Counted from the first letter of the stretch, positions 53,867 through 63,119 are shown. The stretch is 64,000 nt of DNA from Aestuariivita sp. (GCA_018401465.1 JAGYKE010000004.1:1333857-1397856), one strand, 5' to 3'. Program-made: numbers and translations. Notes: generated by a model not told the origin, from the letters alone.

Positions 53867-55507
53867 ATGGACGTCGATGTCGTGATCGCCGGGGGCGGGC
53901 CCTTCGGGCTGATGCTGGCCATCGAACTTGGGCGGCGGGGCGTGCGCACGCTTGTGTGCGACGCGAAGGCGGGCACCGCCTTCAACCCGCAGGCCAACGC
54001 CACGCAGGCCCGCACCATGGAACATTTCCGCCGTCTGGGCCTTGCGGGCGAGATCCGGCAAAGCGGCCTGCCCGGCGATTACCCCACCGACATCGCCTAT
54101 TTCACCCGCTACGCGGGCCATGAACTGGGCCGCTTCCGCCTGCCATCCGCGCAGAAGGCGAAGGACCTCGTCTCCGCCAACAGCGGGCCCTGGACGGCGG
54201 CCGAAGCCCCCCACCGCGTGAGCCAGAAATTCGTGGAACCCGTCCTTCTCGACCACGCGCGCCGGGCCGGGCCGGTCGAGGTGCGCTTTCTCTGGCGCCT
54301 CGACGGGTTCGAGGACAGGGGCGATCATGTCGCCTGCGACGTCGCCGCCGTGGACGGCAGCGCCCGGCAGGAGGTGCGCGCGCGCTATCTCGTCGGGGCC
54401 GACGGGGCGCGCAGCGCGGTGCGCCGCGCCATCGGTGCGACGCTGCAGGGCGAATTCGGCGAAAAGCGCGATTTCATGGGGGGGCGGATGTATGCCGTCT
54501 ATCTCAACTGCCCCGATTTCTACGCGGTCACGGGGATGGAGCCTGCCTGGATGCACTGGACGCTGAACGGCGAACGCCGCGCGCTCATGGCGGCGGTGGA
54601 CGGGCGGGGCGATTATGCCTTCCACACCCAGCTTCGCCCCGACGAGGACGAGGCCTCGATCACCGACGCCGATGCCCGCGCGCTCTTCCATCAGGCCTGC
54701 GGGCGCGAGATCGATTGCGCCATCCTGTCCCACATGGGCTGGACGGCGGGCCATTCCGTCGTGGCGGACCGCATGCGCAAGGGCCGCGTCTTCATCGGGG
54801 GTGACGCCGCGCATCTGTTCACGCCGACGGGCGGGCTTGGTTACAACACGGCGGTCGAGGACGCGGTGAACCTTGGCTGGAAACTTGCCGCCGCGCTGGC
54901 GGGGCAGGGGGGCGAGGCGCTGCTTGAAAGCTATGACTGCGAACGCCGCAAGGCGGCCTTGCGCAACACCGCCTATGCGCGCGGCTTCGCGGATTCGGTG
55001 GGCAACTTCCTGCCCCAGCCGGGGCTTGAGGACGCCACCACAGAAGGTGCTGCGCTGAGGGCCGAGGCGGGCGCCTATCTCGAAGACCACGCGCGGCGCG
55101 AATTCAACATCCCCGGCGTGACCTTCGGCACGCGCTACGACGGCTCGCCCGTCCTGCCCGACCCCGATGGCCCCATCCCCGAAGATGCCGCCAACGTCTT
55201 CACCCCCAGCGGCCTGCCCGGCGGCCGCCCGCCGCATTGGTGGCTGGGCGAGGGGCGCTCGCTTTTCGATCTGTTCGGCTTCGGCTGGACGCTTCTGCGG
55301 CTGGGGGGCGGGACGGGCGATGACCTGATCGCCGAAGCGCAGGCGCGCGGCCTGCCGCTCACCGTGCTTGACCCCGGGGTGCCGGAGCTGTGCGATCTCT
55401 ACGGTGCCGAGCTTGCTTTGATCCGCCCCGACCAGATCATCGGCTGGCGCGGGGACGGGACGGGCGATGCACGCGCGGTCTGGGACAGGCTGCTGGGGCT
55501 GGGGTAA
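53867..55507 (+). CDS. FAD-dependent aromatic monooxygenase (MhpA/PheA type)
   Basis: A 546-residue class A flavoprotein hydroxylase. The FAD dinucleotide motif is VVIAGGGPFGLMLAIELGRRG, the DG motif region is LVGADGARSAVRRAIG, and the FAD ribose motif is FIGGDAAHLFTPTGGLGYNT. The C-terminal thioredoxin-like domain ends DQIIGWRGDGTG. It hydroxylates a phenolic substrate, not determinable here. It lies inside the segment splitting fabB from fabA, and the last 25 codons have a decayed second copy at 57531-57611. Confidence 0.9.
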   Translation: MDVDVVIAGGGPFGLMLAIELGRRGVRTLVCDAKAGTAFNPQANATQARTMEHFRRLGLAGEIRQSGLPGDYPTDIAYFTRYAGHELGRFRLPSAQKAKDLVSANSGPWTAAEAPHRVSQKFVEPVLLDHARRAGPVEVRFLWRLDGFEDRGDHVACDVAAVDGSARQEVRARYLVGADGARSAVRRAIGATLQGEFGEKRDFMGGRMYAVYLNCPDFYAVTGMEPAWMHWTLNGERRALMAAVDGRGDYAFHTQLRPDEDEASITDADARALFHQACGREIDCAILSHMGWTAGHSVVADRMRKGRVFIGGDAAHLFTPTGGLGYNTAVEDAVNLGWKLAAALAGQGGEALLESYDCERRKAALRNTAYARGFADSVGNFLPQPGLEDATTEGAALRAEAGAYLEDHARREFNIPGVTFGTRYDGSPVLPDPDGPIPEDAANVFTPSGLPGGRPPHWWLGEGRSLFDLFGFGWTLLRLGGGTGDDLIAEAQARGLPLTVLDPGVPELCDLYGAELALIRPDQIIGWRGDGTGDARAVWDRLLGLG

Positions 55508-55525
55508 GGGGGCGACGCGCCCTTA
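55505..55525 (+). terminator. Terminator-like hairpin after the monooxygenase
   Basis: GGGCG-ACG-CGCCC (55510-55522), flanked by AAGG and TT that can extend the stem with a bulge, begins at the TAA stop codon. There is no long T-run. Confidence 0.4.
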
Positions 55526-56046
55526 GTCAGGTGACAAACCCGGTTCAGCCCCGGTCAGGGCAAGAATGGATGTCGCCACGTCCCATCCCCCGATCGTGTA
55601 GGGTCTGCAACCAGCACGCCACCTTCATGCGCATGACCGCGATCCACGCCCAAACCAAACGCAAGCGGCGCGACAGGTCGGTCCGACGCGCTGAAGAACG
55701 CCTCTGAAACCCAAGGATGACCCCGCTGTCTCGCCTGAAATACCCACAGCCGGTCGTCTGCCCGGGGCCAAGCGCGGTCCGGACTGGGCGAATGACTGAC
55801 CGCACGGCCTCATTCGGCGATTTTGCATCCAACGACATGCCACTTGGGGAATGCCGCCCGCTATCCAAGGATAGCAGCCTCAAGCTGAAGCGCACAGGCA
55901 GGTGGCGTGTTGAGGGATAAGCTTGCCAAGGTAACTTCTCTGGTCACGGGTAATTTTGGGCTGCAAGCCGGCCTCAAGTCATCGCGTCTGTAATTGCGAA
56001 GCAGTTGGTCAGACGTTTCAAAGGCATGGGTGGGAGACACCAAAGA
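55508..56046. other. 539-base stretch without a supported gene
   Basis: Apart from the hairpin at its left edge, no coding frame here has family motifs, a convincing start or the GC-at-third-position pattern of neighbouring genes. Base composition falls toward the right. It may be decayed foreign DNA, but no recognisable transposase or integrase fragment could be named. Confidence 0.5.
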
Positions 56047-56367
56047 ATGATCGCATTTAGAAATGTTGTCGGCGCATTGGTCTTGACGCTTTTCTCTAAT
56101 CCTGCAAGTGCTCAGGACTTGGAGTTCGCGCTCATCAACATGTCCGGTTACACACTTGTAGAGTTTTACACATCACCCGAAAATGTCTGGTCTTGGGAAG
56201 AAGACATTCTTGGGGATGATGTTCTTGAGAGCGGCTATGCCCTGAATATCACAGTGGCAGACGGTCGAACTCAATGCATTTATGACATGCTTATGGTCTT
56301 CGATGATGGTGACAGGTTGGAAGATACCGTGAATATGTGCGAAATGGGCAGTTACACAATCGAGTGA
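56047..56367 (+). CDS. Small secreted hypothetical protein
   Basis: A 106-residue protein with a signal peptide (MIAFRNVVGALVLTLFSNPASAQ). The mature part reads LEFALINMSGYTLVEFYTSP, then EEDILGDDVLESGYALNI, with two cysteines (QCIYDM and MCEMG). This pattern (N-S/M-GY, W-EDILG-DVL, C-YD) recurs in small secreted proteins of Rhodobacteraceae of unknown function, sometimes misnamed argininosuccinate lyase. Codon use is more AT-rich than in the neighbours. ATG 56047 is chosen because it starts the signal peptide. Confidence 0.72.
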   Translation: MIAFRNVVGALVLTLFSNPASAQDLEFALINMSGYTLVEFYTSPENVWSWEEDILGDDVLESGYALNITVADGRTQCIYDMLMVFDDGDRLEDTVNMCEMGSYTIE

Positions 56368-56395
56368 CTTTGAACCGGCATTGCCCAAGCGGCGT

Positions 56396-56416
56396 GCGGT
56401 CTGAAGCAAAGACCGC
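56396..56416 (+). terminator. Hairpin downstream of the small secreted protein gene
   Basis: GCGGTCT (56396-56402), a 7-base loop and AGACCGC (56410-56416) form a perfect stem 29 bases after the stop codon, with another AGACCGC copy just beyond. No T-tract. Confidence 0.35.
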
Positions 56417-56619
56417 GCATACAGACCGCTGAGCAGGCGTTCTTGCCGATCAGTGTCTACAGTCGCGCAGGCGGTTTGAACAGGGCAGACCTGAGGCTGG
56501 GCTGAGCCGAGCCCTTTATCATGTGGGGTTTGCGCCTCAACTGTGAATTCGGGTCGAGACGGCCGCCCGGGACGCAGCTCTGCTTTGCTGCCGGTATCCT
56601 GTGGCTTGGTGAAATAGGC

Positions 56620-57273
56620 CTAGAAGGACTTTTCTGCCTGTTCAGCCTCGGCCCTGCCGACCTCCGACAGGATGGCGTTCCAGTTCGGGCCCTCATAGGT
56701 TATTTCGATATAGCCTTGTCCCGGCCGAATCCCGTTCAATTGCAGTGCGAGGTCAACGCCCTCATCCGTTCTCCAGATCGCGAAATAAATTCCGCAGCCG
56801 TCATAGGCGAGGCACTGATAGAACTCGTCGGGTTCTTCCCAGATTTCTTGCCCGATGATCTCGCCCGACGTTACCGGTTCGCCGTATTTCTTGGAAAGAA
56901 TCGACTTGTGCTTGAAATACCTTTCTTTTCCGGTGGTGCCGAAAGCATCGTTCACAATATCATCCGAAAACCAGATGATCCGGCCCAATCCAAGCACGGG
57001 ATCGATCGACAGGCTTATGAAATCGGTCCCGGGCGGCACGGAAGGCGCCGTTTCGGTGTGAAGCGCATGAACCTGGTTCCAAAGCAGCTCTGTGCTGGCC
57101 TTTGATCGGGTCATGGCTTCGACCGTTTCCAGCGTTTGCCCCCATTCGAACCCGAATGGCGCCTCTTGCGCCTGCGCTGCCGCGCCAAAGCTCATGATTG
57201 CAAGCGATAAAGGGGCAAGACTGATTCTGGCCTGATTTGCAGTCTGGGACAGAGTCCTCGAAAACCCGTTCAT
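56620..57273 (-). CDS. Hypothetical secreted/periplasmic protein
   Basis: A 217-residue protein with an N-terminal signal-like segment (ISLAPLSLAIMSFGAAAQAQE). A globular part follows, with FGFEWGQTLETVEAM near its start and EPVTSGEIIGQEIWEEPDEF mid-chain. I do not recognise the family with confidence. Codon usage is less GC-biased than in flanking genes. It lies inside the segment between fabB and fabA and is convergent with the small secreted protein gene. Confidence 0.65.
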   Translation of the reverse strand: MNGFSRTLSQTANQARISLAPLSLAIMSFGAAAQAQEAPFGFEWGQTLETVEAMTRSKASTELLWNQVHALHTETAPSVPPGTDFISLSIDPVLGLGRIIWFSDDIVNDAFGTTGKERYFKHKSILSKKYGEPVTSGEIIGQEIWEEPDEFYQCLAYDGCGIYFAIWRTDEGVDLALQLNGIRPGQGYIEITYEGPNWNAILSEVGRAEAEQAEKSF

Positions 57274-57686
57274 CCAACCGTACCCTTCCAGCCCGATCCG
57301 GGCGCTGCACTGCGTGCGGAAGCCACCGCCACGAAGTTGAGGGTGGGTAATAGGCCTCCGTCACGCAAGGATGTTCTTTCTCCCCTTGGATAGGGTGGGG
57401 TATCGTCGGCGGAAAAAAGCTCTCTTTGGATAGGGCGGAGCGTTGTCGCGTGTTCAGGCCTCGCCATGATCGGGGCCTGCCGACATTGCACTTTTGGTGT
57501 GCTGCAGGTCACCGGACATTTCCGACCTGCCCCCACCAGATCATCGGCTGGCGCGGCGCGGGGACGGGACCGGCGCAGAAGGTCCGGTACAGGGTGCTGG
57601 GCAGATCCTAACAAACGGTAAATCCGCCCGTGCAACCTATTGATTTCATTCGGGCGAAAAGGCGTCCCATCATGGGACTCTGCGGA
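57274..57686. other. 413-base stretch between hypothetical gene and fabA
   Basis: It contains the 3' remnant of a monooxygenase gene (57531-57611) but otherwise no supportable gene. The remainder shows no recognisable coding frame, RNA or repeat. Confidence 0.55.
57531..57611 (+). pseudogene. Decayed copy of the 3' end of the FAD monooxygenase gene
   Basis: The frame reads PHQIIGWRGAGTGPAQ then KVRYRVLGRS and a TAA stop. The true gene ends PDQIIGWRGDGTGDAR then AVWDRLLGLG at 55430-55507. The two are the same length to the stop and nearly identical in DNA over the first 25 or so bases. No start or upstream body of the gene is present, so this is a fragment. It lies just beyond the 3' end of fabA, at the right edge of the segment separating fabA from fabB. 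Confidence 0.7.
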
Positions 57687-58196
57687 TCAGCTTTCGCTGA
57701 GCGCGACCTTCATGTCCTTCACTTGGTAGATGACCTCGCCATCCGCCTCGACGATCCCGTCGGCCACGCCCATGGTCAGCCGCCGCGTCTGGATGGCCTT
57801 GGTGAAGTCCACCTTGTAGGTCAGCATCTTGCGGTCGGGACGTACCATGCCGGTCAGCTTCACTTCGCCCACGCCCAGCGCATAGCCCCGCCCCGTCCAG
57901 CCGCGCCAGCCAAGGTTGAACCCCGTCAGCTGCCACAGCCCGTCAAGGCCCAGACAGCCCGGCATGATCGGATTGCCGGGGAAATGGCAGGCGAAGAACC
58001 ACAGGTCCGGCGTGATGTCGAATTCCGCCACCACATGCCCCTTGCCGTGCAATCCACCGTCTTCCGAGATGTCGGTGATCCGGTCCATCATCAGCATCGG
58101 AGGTTCCGGCAACTGGGCGTTGCCCGGGCCGAACAATTCCCCGCGCGCGCATTTCAGCAGGTCGTCGCGGTCGAAGCGGGTGGGATACTGCGCCAT
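57687..58196 (-). CDS. fabA: 3-hydroxydecanoyl-ACP dehydratase/isomerase
   Basis: A 169-residue hot-dog enzyme that introduces the cis double bond in unsaturated fatty acid synthesis. The catalytic His is in [19 protein letters not shown] (with the Asp of GLDGLWQL), and residues start [14 protein letters not shown] as in other alphaproteobacterial FabA. ATG 58196 is chosen by that N-terminus. It diverges from irr, 146 bases apart. Its usual downstream partners fabB and fabI are displaced by about 4.5 kb. Confidence 0.95.
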   Translation of the reverse strand: MAQYPTRFDRDDLLKCARGELFGPGNAQLPEPPMLMMDRITDISEDGGLHGKGHVVAEFDITPDLWFFACHFPGNPIMPGCLGLDGLWQLTGFNLGWRGWTGRGYALGVGEVKLTGMVRPDRKMLTYKVDFTKAIQTRRLTMGVADGIVEADGEVIYQVKDMKVALSES

Positions 58197-58287
58197 GCCG
58201 CGGGCGTCTCCTGACAGGTCCATCGGGTCCCGACCCATTAGCACCCAGCTCGCGCGTCCTGCAAGGGCGCAAACCCCGCCCGTCCAG

Positions 58288-58311
58288 TTGCGACTTATTT
58301 TCATTTGGCAA
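58288..58311. promoter_or_regulatory. AT-rich candidate control region between fabA and irr
   Basis: The TTGC and GCAA ends bracket an AT-rich core (ACTTATTTTCATTT) within the 146-base divergent region, and TATATAT nearer irr may be a -10 element. An Irr or Fur site is plausible by position but does not match a firm consensus. Confidence 0.3.
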
Positions 58312-58342
58312 TTCCCAGACCTGCGGCCTATATATCTTCGGA

Positions 58343-58798
58343 ATGACGATGATGGACGGACCCGAAATGCCCGTGACGACCCTTGCCCCGACCGACCGCG
58401 CCACCACATGGCTTTCGCGCGCCGGGCTGCGACCGACGCGGCAGCGGCTCGCGCTCGCCACGCTGCTGGTGGGCGACGGCCAGCATCGCCACGTCACCGC
58501 CGAAAGCCTGTTCGACGCCGCGCAGACCCGCGGCGCGCCGGTGTCTCTGGCCACGGTCTACAACACGCTGCGCGCCTTCTGTCAGGCCGGGCTTCTGCAG
58601 GAAGTGACCGTCGACGGATCGAAAAGCTATTTCGACACCAACACCTATGATCACCCCCATTTCTACTGGGAGGACGAGGGCCGCCTGTCCGACGCGCCGT
58701 CCGACCAGCTCGTGATCTCGCAACTGCCCAAGGCCCCCCCGGGGGCCGAGATCGCGTCGGTCGACGTGGTAATCCGCCTGCGCAAGACCCGCACTTGA
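58343..58798 (+). CDS. irr: Iron response regulator, Fur family
   Basis: A 151-residue Fur-family regulator. The winged-helix domain includes [25 protein letters not shown] and [19 protein letters not shown]. The second half has [21 protein letters not shown], the Irr-type His-rich motif (HPHF). Irr represses or activates iron-dependent genes under iron limitation and is degraded or inactivated through heme. Placement opposite fabA is a known alphaproteobacterial arrangement. Its stop overlaps a TTG start of the next gene, so the two are coupled. ATG 58343 and two more in-frame ATGs/starts nearby leave the exact start open. Confidence 0.9.
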   Translation: MTMMDGPEMPVTTLAPTDRATTWLSRAGLRPTRQRLALATLLVGDGQHRHVTAESLFDAAQTRGAPVSLATVYNTLRAFCQAGLLQEVTVDGSKSYFDTNTYDHPHFYWEDEGRLSDAPSDQLVISQLPKAPPGAEIASVDVVIRLRKTRT

Positions 58799-59583
58799 CC
58801 GTCACGGCAGCGCAGATCTCCGCCTTCCGCGACGAAGGCGTGACGATGATCCCCGGCCTTTTCGCCGCGCATGTCGATGCGCTGCGCGCAGGGGTCGAAC
58901 GGAACATGTCCGAACCCGGGCCTTATGCCAGCCGGAACGAGAAGGCGGGAGAGACGGGTCTGTTCTTCGATGATTACTGCAACTGGGACCGCATCCCCGA
59001 ATTCCGCGACGTCGTGCAGGATCCGAGTATCGCCGATGCCGCCGCTGCGCTCATGGGCTGCGACCGGGTCCAGATGTTTCACGACCATGTTCTGGTCAAG
59101 GAACCCGGCACGTCGATGGCGACGCCCTGGCATTCGGACGGGCCCTATTACTTCGTCGATGGCCGCCACAACGTCAGCTTCTGGGTGCCGCTCGACCCCG
59201 TCACCGATGCGGGACTGCGCTGCGTCGCCGGGTCTCACCTGTGGGAAAAGGACGTCCTGCCGACCCGCTGGGTCAGCAGTGAGGCCTTTTTCGCGGGCGA
59301 TTACATGCAAGTCCCCGACCCCGAGGCCGAAGGCATGACCATCCGCGAATGGCAAATGCAGCCGGGCGATGCGGTCGCCTTCCATTTCCGCACCCTGCAC
59401 GGCGCGCGCGGCAATACCAGCACGCGCCGCCGCCGCGCGTTCTCGCTGCGGCTCGTGGGCGAGGACGCGGCCTATGCCGACCGTCCCGGACGCACCTCGC
59501 CGCCCTATCCGGGGCATGACATGACTGCCGGTCAGCGACTGCGCGAAGATTGGTTCCCGGTGTTGCGCCCCGGCGCGGCGTGA
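58795..59583 (+). CDS. Phytanoyl-CoA dioxygenase family protein (PhyH)
   Basis: A 262-residue Fe(II)/2-oxoglutarate-dependent oxygenase. The iron facial triad is visible: HxD in TPWHSDGPYY and the distal His in FHFRTLHGARGN, with a 2-oxoglutarate-binding Arg downstream. It starts with TTG overlapping the irr stop (TTGA). The conserved domain begins right after (ISAFRDEGVTMIPGLF), so no later ATG is plausible. Coupling to irr suggests iron-linked expression. Substrate unknown. Confidence 0.87.
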   Translation: MTVTAAQISAFRDEGVTMIPGLFAAHVDALRAGVERNMSEPGPYASRNEKAGETGLFFDDYCNWDRIPEFRDVVQDPSIADAAAALMGCDRVQMFHDHVLVKEPGTSMATPWHSDGPYYFVDGRHNVSFWVPLDPVTDAGLRCVAGSHLWEKDVLPTRWVSSEAFFAGDYMQVPDPEAEGMTIREWQMQPGDAVAFHFRTLHGARGNTSTRRRRAFSLRLVGEDAAYADRPGRTSPPYPGHDMTAGQRLREDWFPVLRPGAA

Positions 59584-59671
59584 CGCGCGATCCCCGGGGG
59601 CTTGAGTGTGGACCCCGCACGCGCGATGCTGGGGGGCATGACCCCGGGCCCGATGATCCCCCGGTGATCCC

Positions 59672-60790
59672 ATGACGAACCTGCCCCGCCCGATCCCCGA
59701 CCGTGTCAGCGCGCAGACCATCGCGCTGATCATCGTCGCCTTCGGCGTGATCCTCTTCCTGCTGTTCCAGGCGCGGTTCATCCTGATCTGCCTCGCCGTC
59801 GCGATCATGCTCTTCAGCCTGACCAGCGACGCCATCGGTTTCATCGCGCGCCAGCGCGTGGGCGTGCTGCGGATTCCCAACTGGCTGGCCACCATCGTCG
59901 CGCTCGCCATGATCTCCACGGCGCTGCTGATCCTGACGTCGCTGGTGCTCAGCCAGGTGAACACGGTGCTGTCCACCACGCTCACCTATGCCGAACGCGC
60001 GCCCAGCGCGGTCGCGGCGCTGTTCTCGTGGCTGGGCCCCGAGGCCGAAAAGGCGGTCTTCGACGCGGTGCAGAGCGTGAATGTCAGCGGCTACCTGCGC
60101 TCGCTCGCCGGGCAGGCGGGCGGGCTGATGCAGGGCACGGTTCTGGTGATCCTGTTCGTGGGCTTCCTGTTCAGCGAACGCATCTGGTTCGACACCAAGC
60201 TCACCAACCTGTTTCAGGACGAAGCGCGCGCCGCCGAGGTGTCGGCCGTCATCTCCTCGATCATGCACCGGGTGAACTATTACCTGCTGGTCAAGACCCT
60301 GGTCAGCGCGGTGACGGGCGCCATGGTCTATGCGGTGGCGCTGCTGTTCGGGCTCGATCTCGCCATGCCGATCGGCATCCTGACCTTCCTGCTCAACTAC
60401 ATCCCCAATATCGGGTCCATCGTCGCCACGGTGGCGGCGGCGCTGGTCGCCTATGTCCAGCTGGGCGACGCGGCGATGACGGGGGCGCTGTTTGTGTCGC
60501 TTGCGGTGATCCAGTTCCTCATCGGCAACATCATCGACCCGATCCTGATGGGGCGCACGCTGCGGCTGTCGACCTTCGGGATCATCGTGTCGCTGGCGTT
60601 CTGGGCGGCGCTGTGGGGGATCGCGGGGATGTTTCTTGCCGTGCCCATCATGGTCGGCGTGATGATCGCCTGCAGCCATGTGCCGGGTCTGCGCTCCGTC
60701 GCCATTCTTCTGTCGCGCGAAGGCCTGCCCGATACCGGGTCGGAGCGTCCCGTCAGCCTGTTCCGCAAGCCGCCCGACGCGGCGGAGTGA
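59672..60790 (+). CDS. AI-2E family transporter (PerM/TqsA-like)
   Basis: A 372-residue inner-membrane protein with about eight hydrophobic helices. It has the family's conserved C-terminal half: FGLDLAMPIGILTFLLNYIPNIGSIVA, then GNIIDPILMGRTLRLSTFGIIVSLAFWAALWGIAGMFLAVP. Relatives export autoinducer-2 or other small molecules or act as antiporters, so the substrate is uncertain. It is co-directional with the PhyH gene (88 bases upstream), and its stop lies three bases from the convergent hypothetical gene. Confidence 0.92.
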   Translation: MTNLPRPIPDRVSAQTIALIIVAFGVILFLLFQARFILICLAVAIMLFSLTSDAIGFIARQRVGVLRIPNWLATIVALAMISTALLILTSLVLSQVNTVLSTTLTYAERAPSAVAALFSWLGPEAEKAVFDAVQSVNVSGYLRSLAGQAGGLMQGTVLVILFVGFLFSERIWFDTKLTNLFQDEARAAEVSAVISSIMHRVNYYLLVKTLVSAVTGAMVYAVALLFGLDLAMPIGILTFLLNYIPNIGSIVATVAAALVAYVQLGDAAMTGALFVSLAVIQFLIGNIIDPILMGRTLRLSTFGIIVSLAFWAALWGIAGMFLAVPIMVGVMIACSHVPGLRSVAILLSREGLPDTGSERPVSLFRKPPDAAE

Positions 60791-60793
60791 CGC

Positions 60794-61669
60794 TCAGAAC
60801 CACTGGCCCGGCTCCATCAGTCCCAGATCCAGCAATTGCCGCGAATGCCATTCGAAGGGCGCGGTGTTGTGCCAGGAGAAGCCGCGGATGTCGAAGGCGC
60901 TGCCCGGGTTCGTCTTCAGCGCCTTGGCGGTGCGGAACGAACAGACCGACGCCGTCAGGTTGTTGTGCCAGGGGCAGGCATAGGTGTTGTATTCCTCGTC
61001 CGAGAAGGTGTGATCGGGCCGCAGCACCAGACCGGGCTTCGACCGGAAAAGCGCGATGCGGTCGATGCGGCGGCTTTTCTCGGGGATGTGTTCCTCATAG
61101 CGCCAGCGCAGGCCGCCGAAGAAGTCGAGCTGGCGTTCCTTCGGATGCCCCGTGACCGGATCGGGCCGGGCGAGGGCGTAATACCCCGTCCGGTCCATAT
61201 GGGCATGGTCGATGGACACGGCGTTGGGCATCGCGGTCAGATCGTCGGCATACAGATCGACGACATAGCACAGCATCGCATCCCGCCGTTCCTCGGTGTG
61301 GAAGGCCAGCATTTCGCCCACAGTGCGCGTTTCGCAGAAGGGGAAGAACAGGTACTCGGCGTTGTAGCAGTAGAACATCCAGATGTCCGGCACCGCCGCG
61401 ATGATCGCATTGACCGCGTCGAACCCGGCGGCGGGGGTGGTCACGGCATGGTCGATGCGCGTGACCGTCGCGGCCACATCCTCGGGCAGATCGAAGGCAT
61501 CCGGCATGACCGCCAGCACCGTCCGGAACCCAAGATCATGGTGATGGCGCAGCGTGCTGGCGATCTCGACATCGTCTTCGGCCAGAACGATGGCAAGCGG
61601 CCCCTTGGGCGGGGCCTTCCTTGCTGCCGCGGCAAAGGCCCGAAGGCTGGCAAAACGTGGTGTCGCCAT
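60794..61669 (-). CDS. Conserved hypothetical protein, possibly glycosyltransferase-like
   Basis: A 291-residue soluble protein of a kind I associate with Rhodobacterales but cannot assign. Early strands read LAIVLAEDDVEIASTLRHHHDLGFRTVLAVMPD, resembling the start of family 2 glycosyltransferase-like or DUF folds. Later motifs are WMFYCYNAEYLFFPFCETR, VVDLYADDL and CPWHNNLTASVCSF. No classic DxD pair is certain. It diverges from miaB with 118 bases between starts. Confidence 0.6.
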   Translation of the reverse strand: MATPRFASLRAFAAAARKAPPKGPLAIVLAEDDVEIASTLRHHHDLGFRTVLAVMPDAFDLPEDVAATVTRIDHAVTTPAAGFDAVNAIIAAVPDIWMFYCYNAEYLFFPFCETRTVGEMLAFHTEERRDAMLCYVVDLYADDLTAMPNAVSIDHAHMDRTGYYALARPDPVTGHPKERQLDFFGGLRWRYEEHIPEKSRRIDRIALFRSKPGLVLRPDHTFSDEEYNTYACPWHNNLTASVCSFRTAKALKTNPGSAFDIRGFSWHNTAPFEWHSRQLLDLGLMEPGQWF

Positions 61670-61787
61670 GATCGTTATCTACATGTTCCCAACAGGTGCT
61701 GCGCAAGGTCCGTGAAATTCGCGCGCATTGCAAGACTGCGGTGCGTGGTCTAGAAAGCCCCGTTCCCGCAAGACCCGGATCCGCACC

Positions 61788-63110
61788 ATGGACAAGCCCA
61801 GAAAGCTTTTCATCAAGACCTATGGCTGTCAGATGAATGTCTATGACAGCGAACGCATGGCAGAGACGCTGGGCGCTCAGGGCTATGTCGAGACGGCTTC
61901 GCCCGACGACGCGGACATGATCCTGCTGAACACCTGCCACATCCGCGAGAAGGCCGCCGAAAAGGTTTATTCGGAACTCGGCCGCCTCAAGGAGCTGAAG
62001 ACGGCGAAGCCCGACCTGAAGATTGGCGTCGCGGGCTGCGTCGCGCAGGCCGAAGGGGCCGAGATCATGCGCCGCCAGCCGATGGTCGATCTGGTTGTCG
62101 GCCCGCAAAGCTATCACCGCCTTCCCGAACTCGAAGCGAAAGCGCGCGGTGGGCAGAAGGCGCTCGACACCGATTTCCCCGAGGAAGACAAGTTCGACCG
62201 CCTTGCCGCGCGGCCGAAAGCGCGGCGCGGGCCGACCGCGTTCCTGACCGTGCAGGAAGGCTGCGACAAGTTCTGCGCCTTCTGCGTCGTGCCCTATACC
62301 CGCGGCGCCGAGGTGTCGCGCCCGGCCCCGCGCGTCCTGACCGAGGCGCGCGATCTGGTGGACCGCGGCGTGCGCGAGATCACGCTTCTGGGCCAGAACG
62401 TCAACGCCTATCACGGGGCGGGCGTGGATGGTGACTGGAGCCTTGCGCGGCTCATCCATGCGCTGGCCGGGATCGACGGGCTGGAACGCATCCGCTTCAC
62501 CACCTCGCATCCCAACGACATGACCGACGACCTGATCGAGGCGCATGGCACCTGTGCCAAGCTGATGCCCTATCTGCACCTGCCGGTGCAGGCCGGGTCG
62601 GACCGCATCCTCAAACGGATGAACCGCGCCCATACCGCCGAAAGCTATATCCGCCTTGTCGAACGCATCCGCGCCGCGCGCCCCGACATCCTGATGTCGG
62701 GCGATTTCATCGTGGGCTTCCCCGAAGAGACCGAGGCCGACTTCCAGGCGACGCTCGATCTGGTCGAGGAAGTGACTTACGGCTACGCCTATTCCTTCAA
62801 GTATTCCACCCGCCCCGGCACCCCTGCCGCCGAGCGCGCGCAGGTGCCCGAGGATGAGAAAGCCGACCGCCTGCAGCGTTTGCAGGCCCTGCTGACCCGC
62901 CAGCAGCGCGCCGCGCAGGATGCGATGGTGGGCCGTGTGGTCGGCGTGCTCTTCGAACGGGAAGGCCGCGAGGCGGGGCAGATGACCGGCAAGTCCGATT
63001 ACCTGCACGCGGTGCATGTGCGCGACGCGGGCGTCGCGCCCGGGACGCTGGCACCGGTCAGAATCACGGGCTCGGGCAGGAACTCTCTGGCCGGGGAACT
63101 GGCGGTCTGA
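61788..63110 (+). CDS. miaB: tRNA-2-methylthio-N6-dimethylallyladenosine synthase
   Basis: A 440-residue radical-SAM methylthiotransferase that modifies A37 of tRNAs reading U-starting codons. The auxiliary cluster cysteines are in [24 protein letters not shown] and [11 protein letters not shown]. The radical-SAM motif CDKFCAFC (CxxxCxxC) is intact, and a C-terminal TRAM domain is present. ATG 61788 gives [17 protein letters not shown], the standard start. The upstream frame is discarded. Confidence 0.95.
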   Translation: MDKPRKLFIKTYGCQMNVYDSERMAETLGAQGYVETASPDDADMILLNTCHIREKAAEKVYSELGRLKELKTAKPDLKIGVAGCVAQAEGAEIMRRQPMVDLVVGPQSYHRLPELEAKARGGQKALDTDFPEEDKFDRLAARPKARRGPTAFLTVQEGCDKFCAFCVVPYTRGAEVSRPAPRVLTEARDLVDRGVREITLLGQNVNAYHGAGVDGDWSLARLIHALAGIDGLERIRFTTSHPNDMTDDLIEAHGTCAKLMPYLHLPVQAGSDRILKRMNRAHTAESYIRLVERIRAARPDILMSGDFIVGFPEETEADFQATLDLVEEVTYGYAYSFKYSTRPGTPAAERAQVPEDEKADRLQRLQALLTRQQRAAQDAMVGRVVGVLFEREGREAGQMTGKSDYLHAVHVRDAGVAPGTLAPVRITGSGRNSLAGELAV

Positions 63111-63119
63111 GGCACCCGG

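Noticed and set aside
55545-55895. 116-codon minus-strand frame in the gap after the monooxygenase
   Set aside because: No recognisable motif, no convincing start, composition unlike coding DNA of this genome; could be decayed DNA but not callable.
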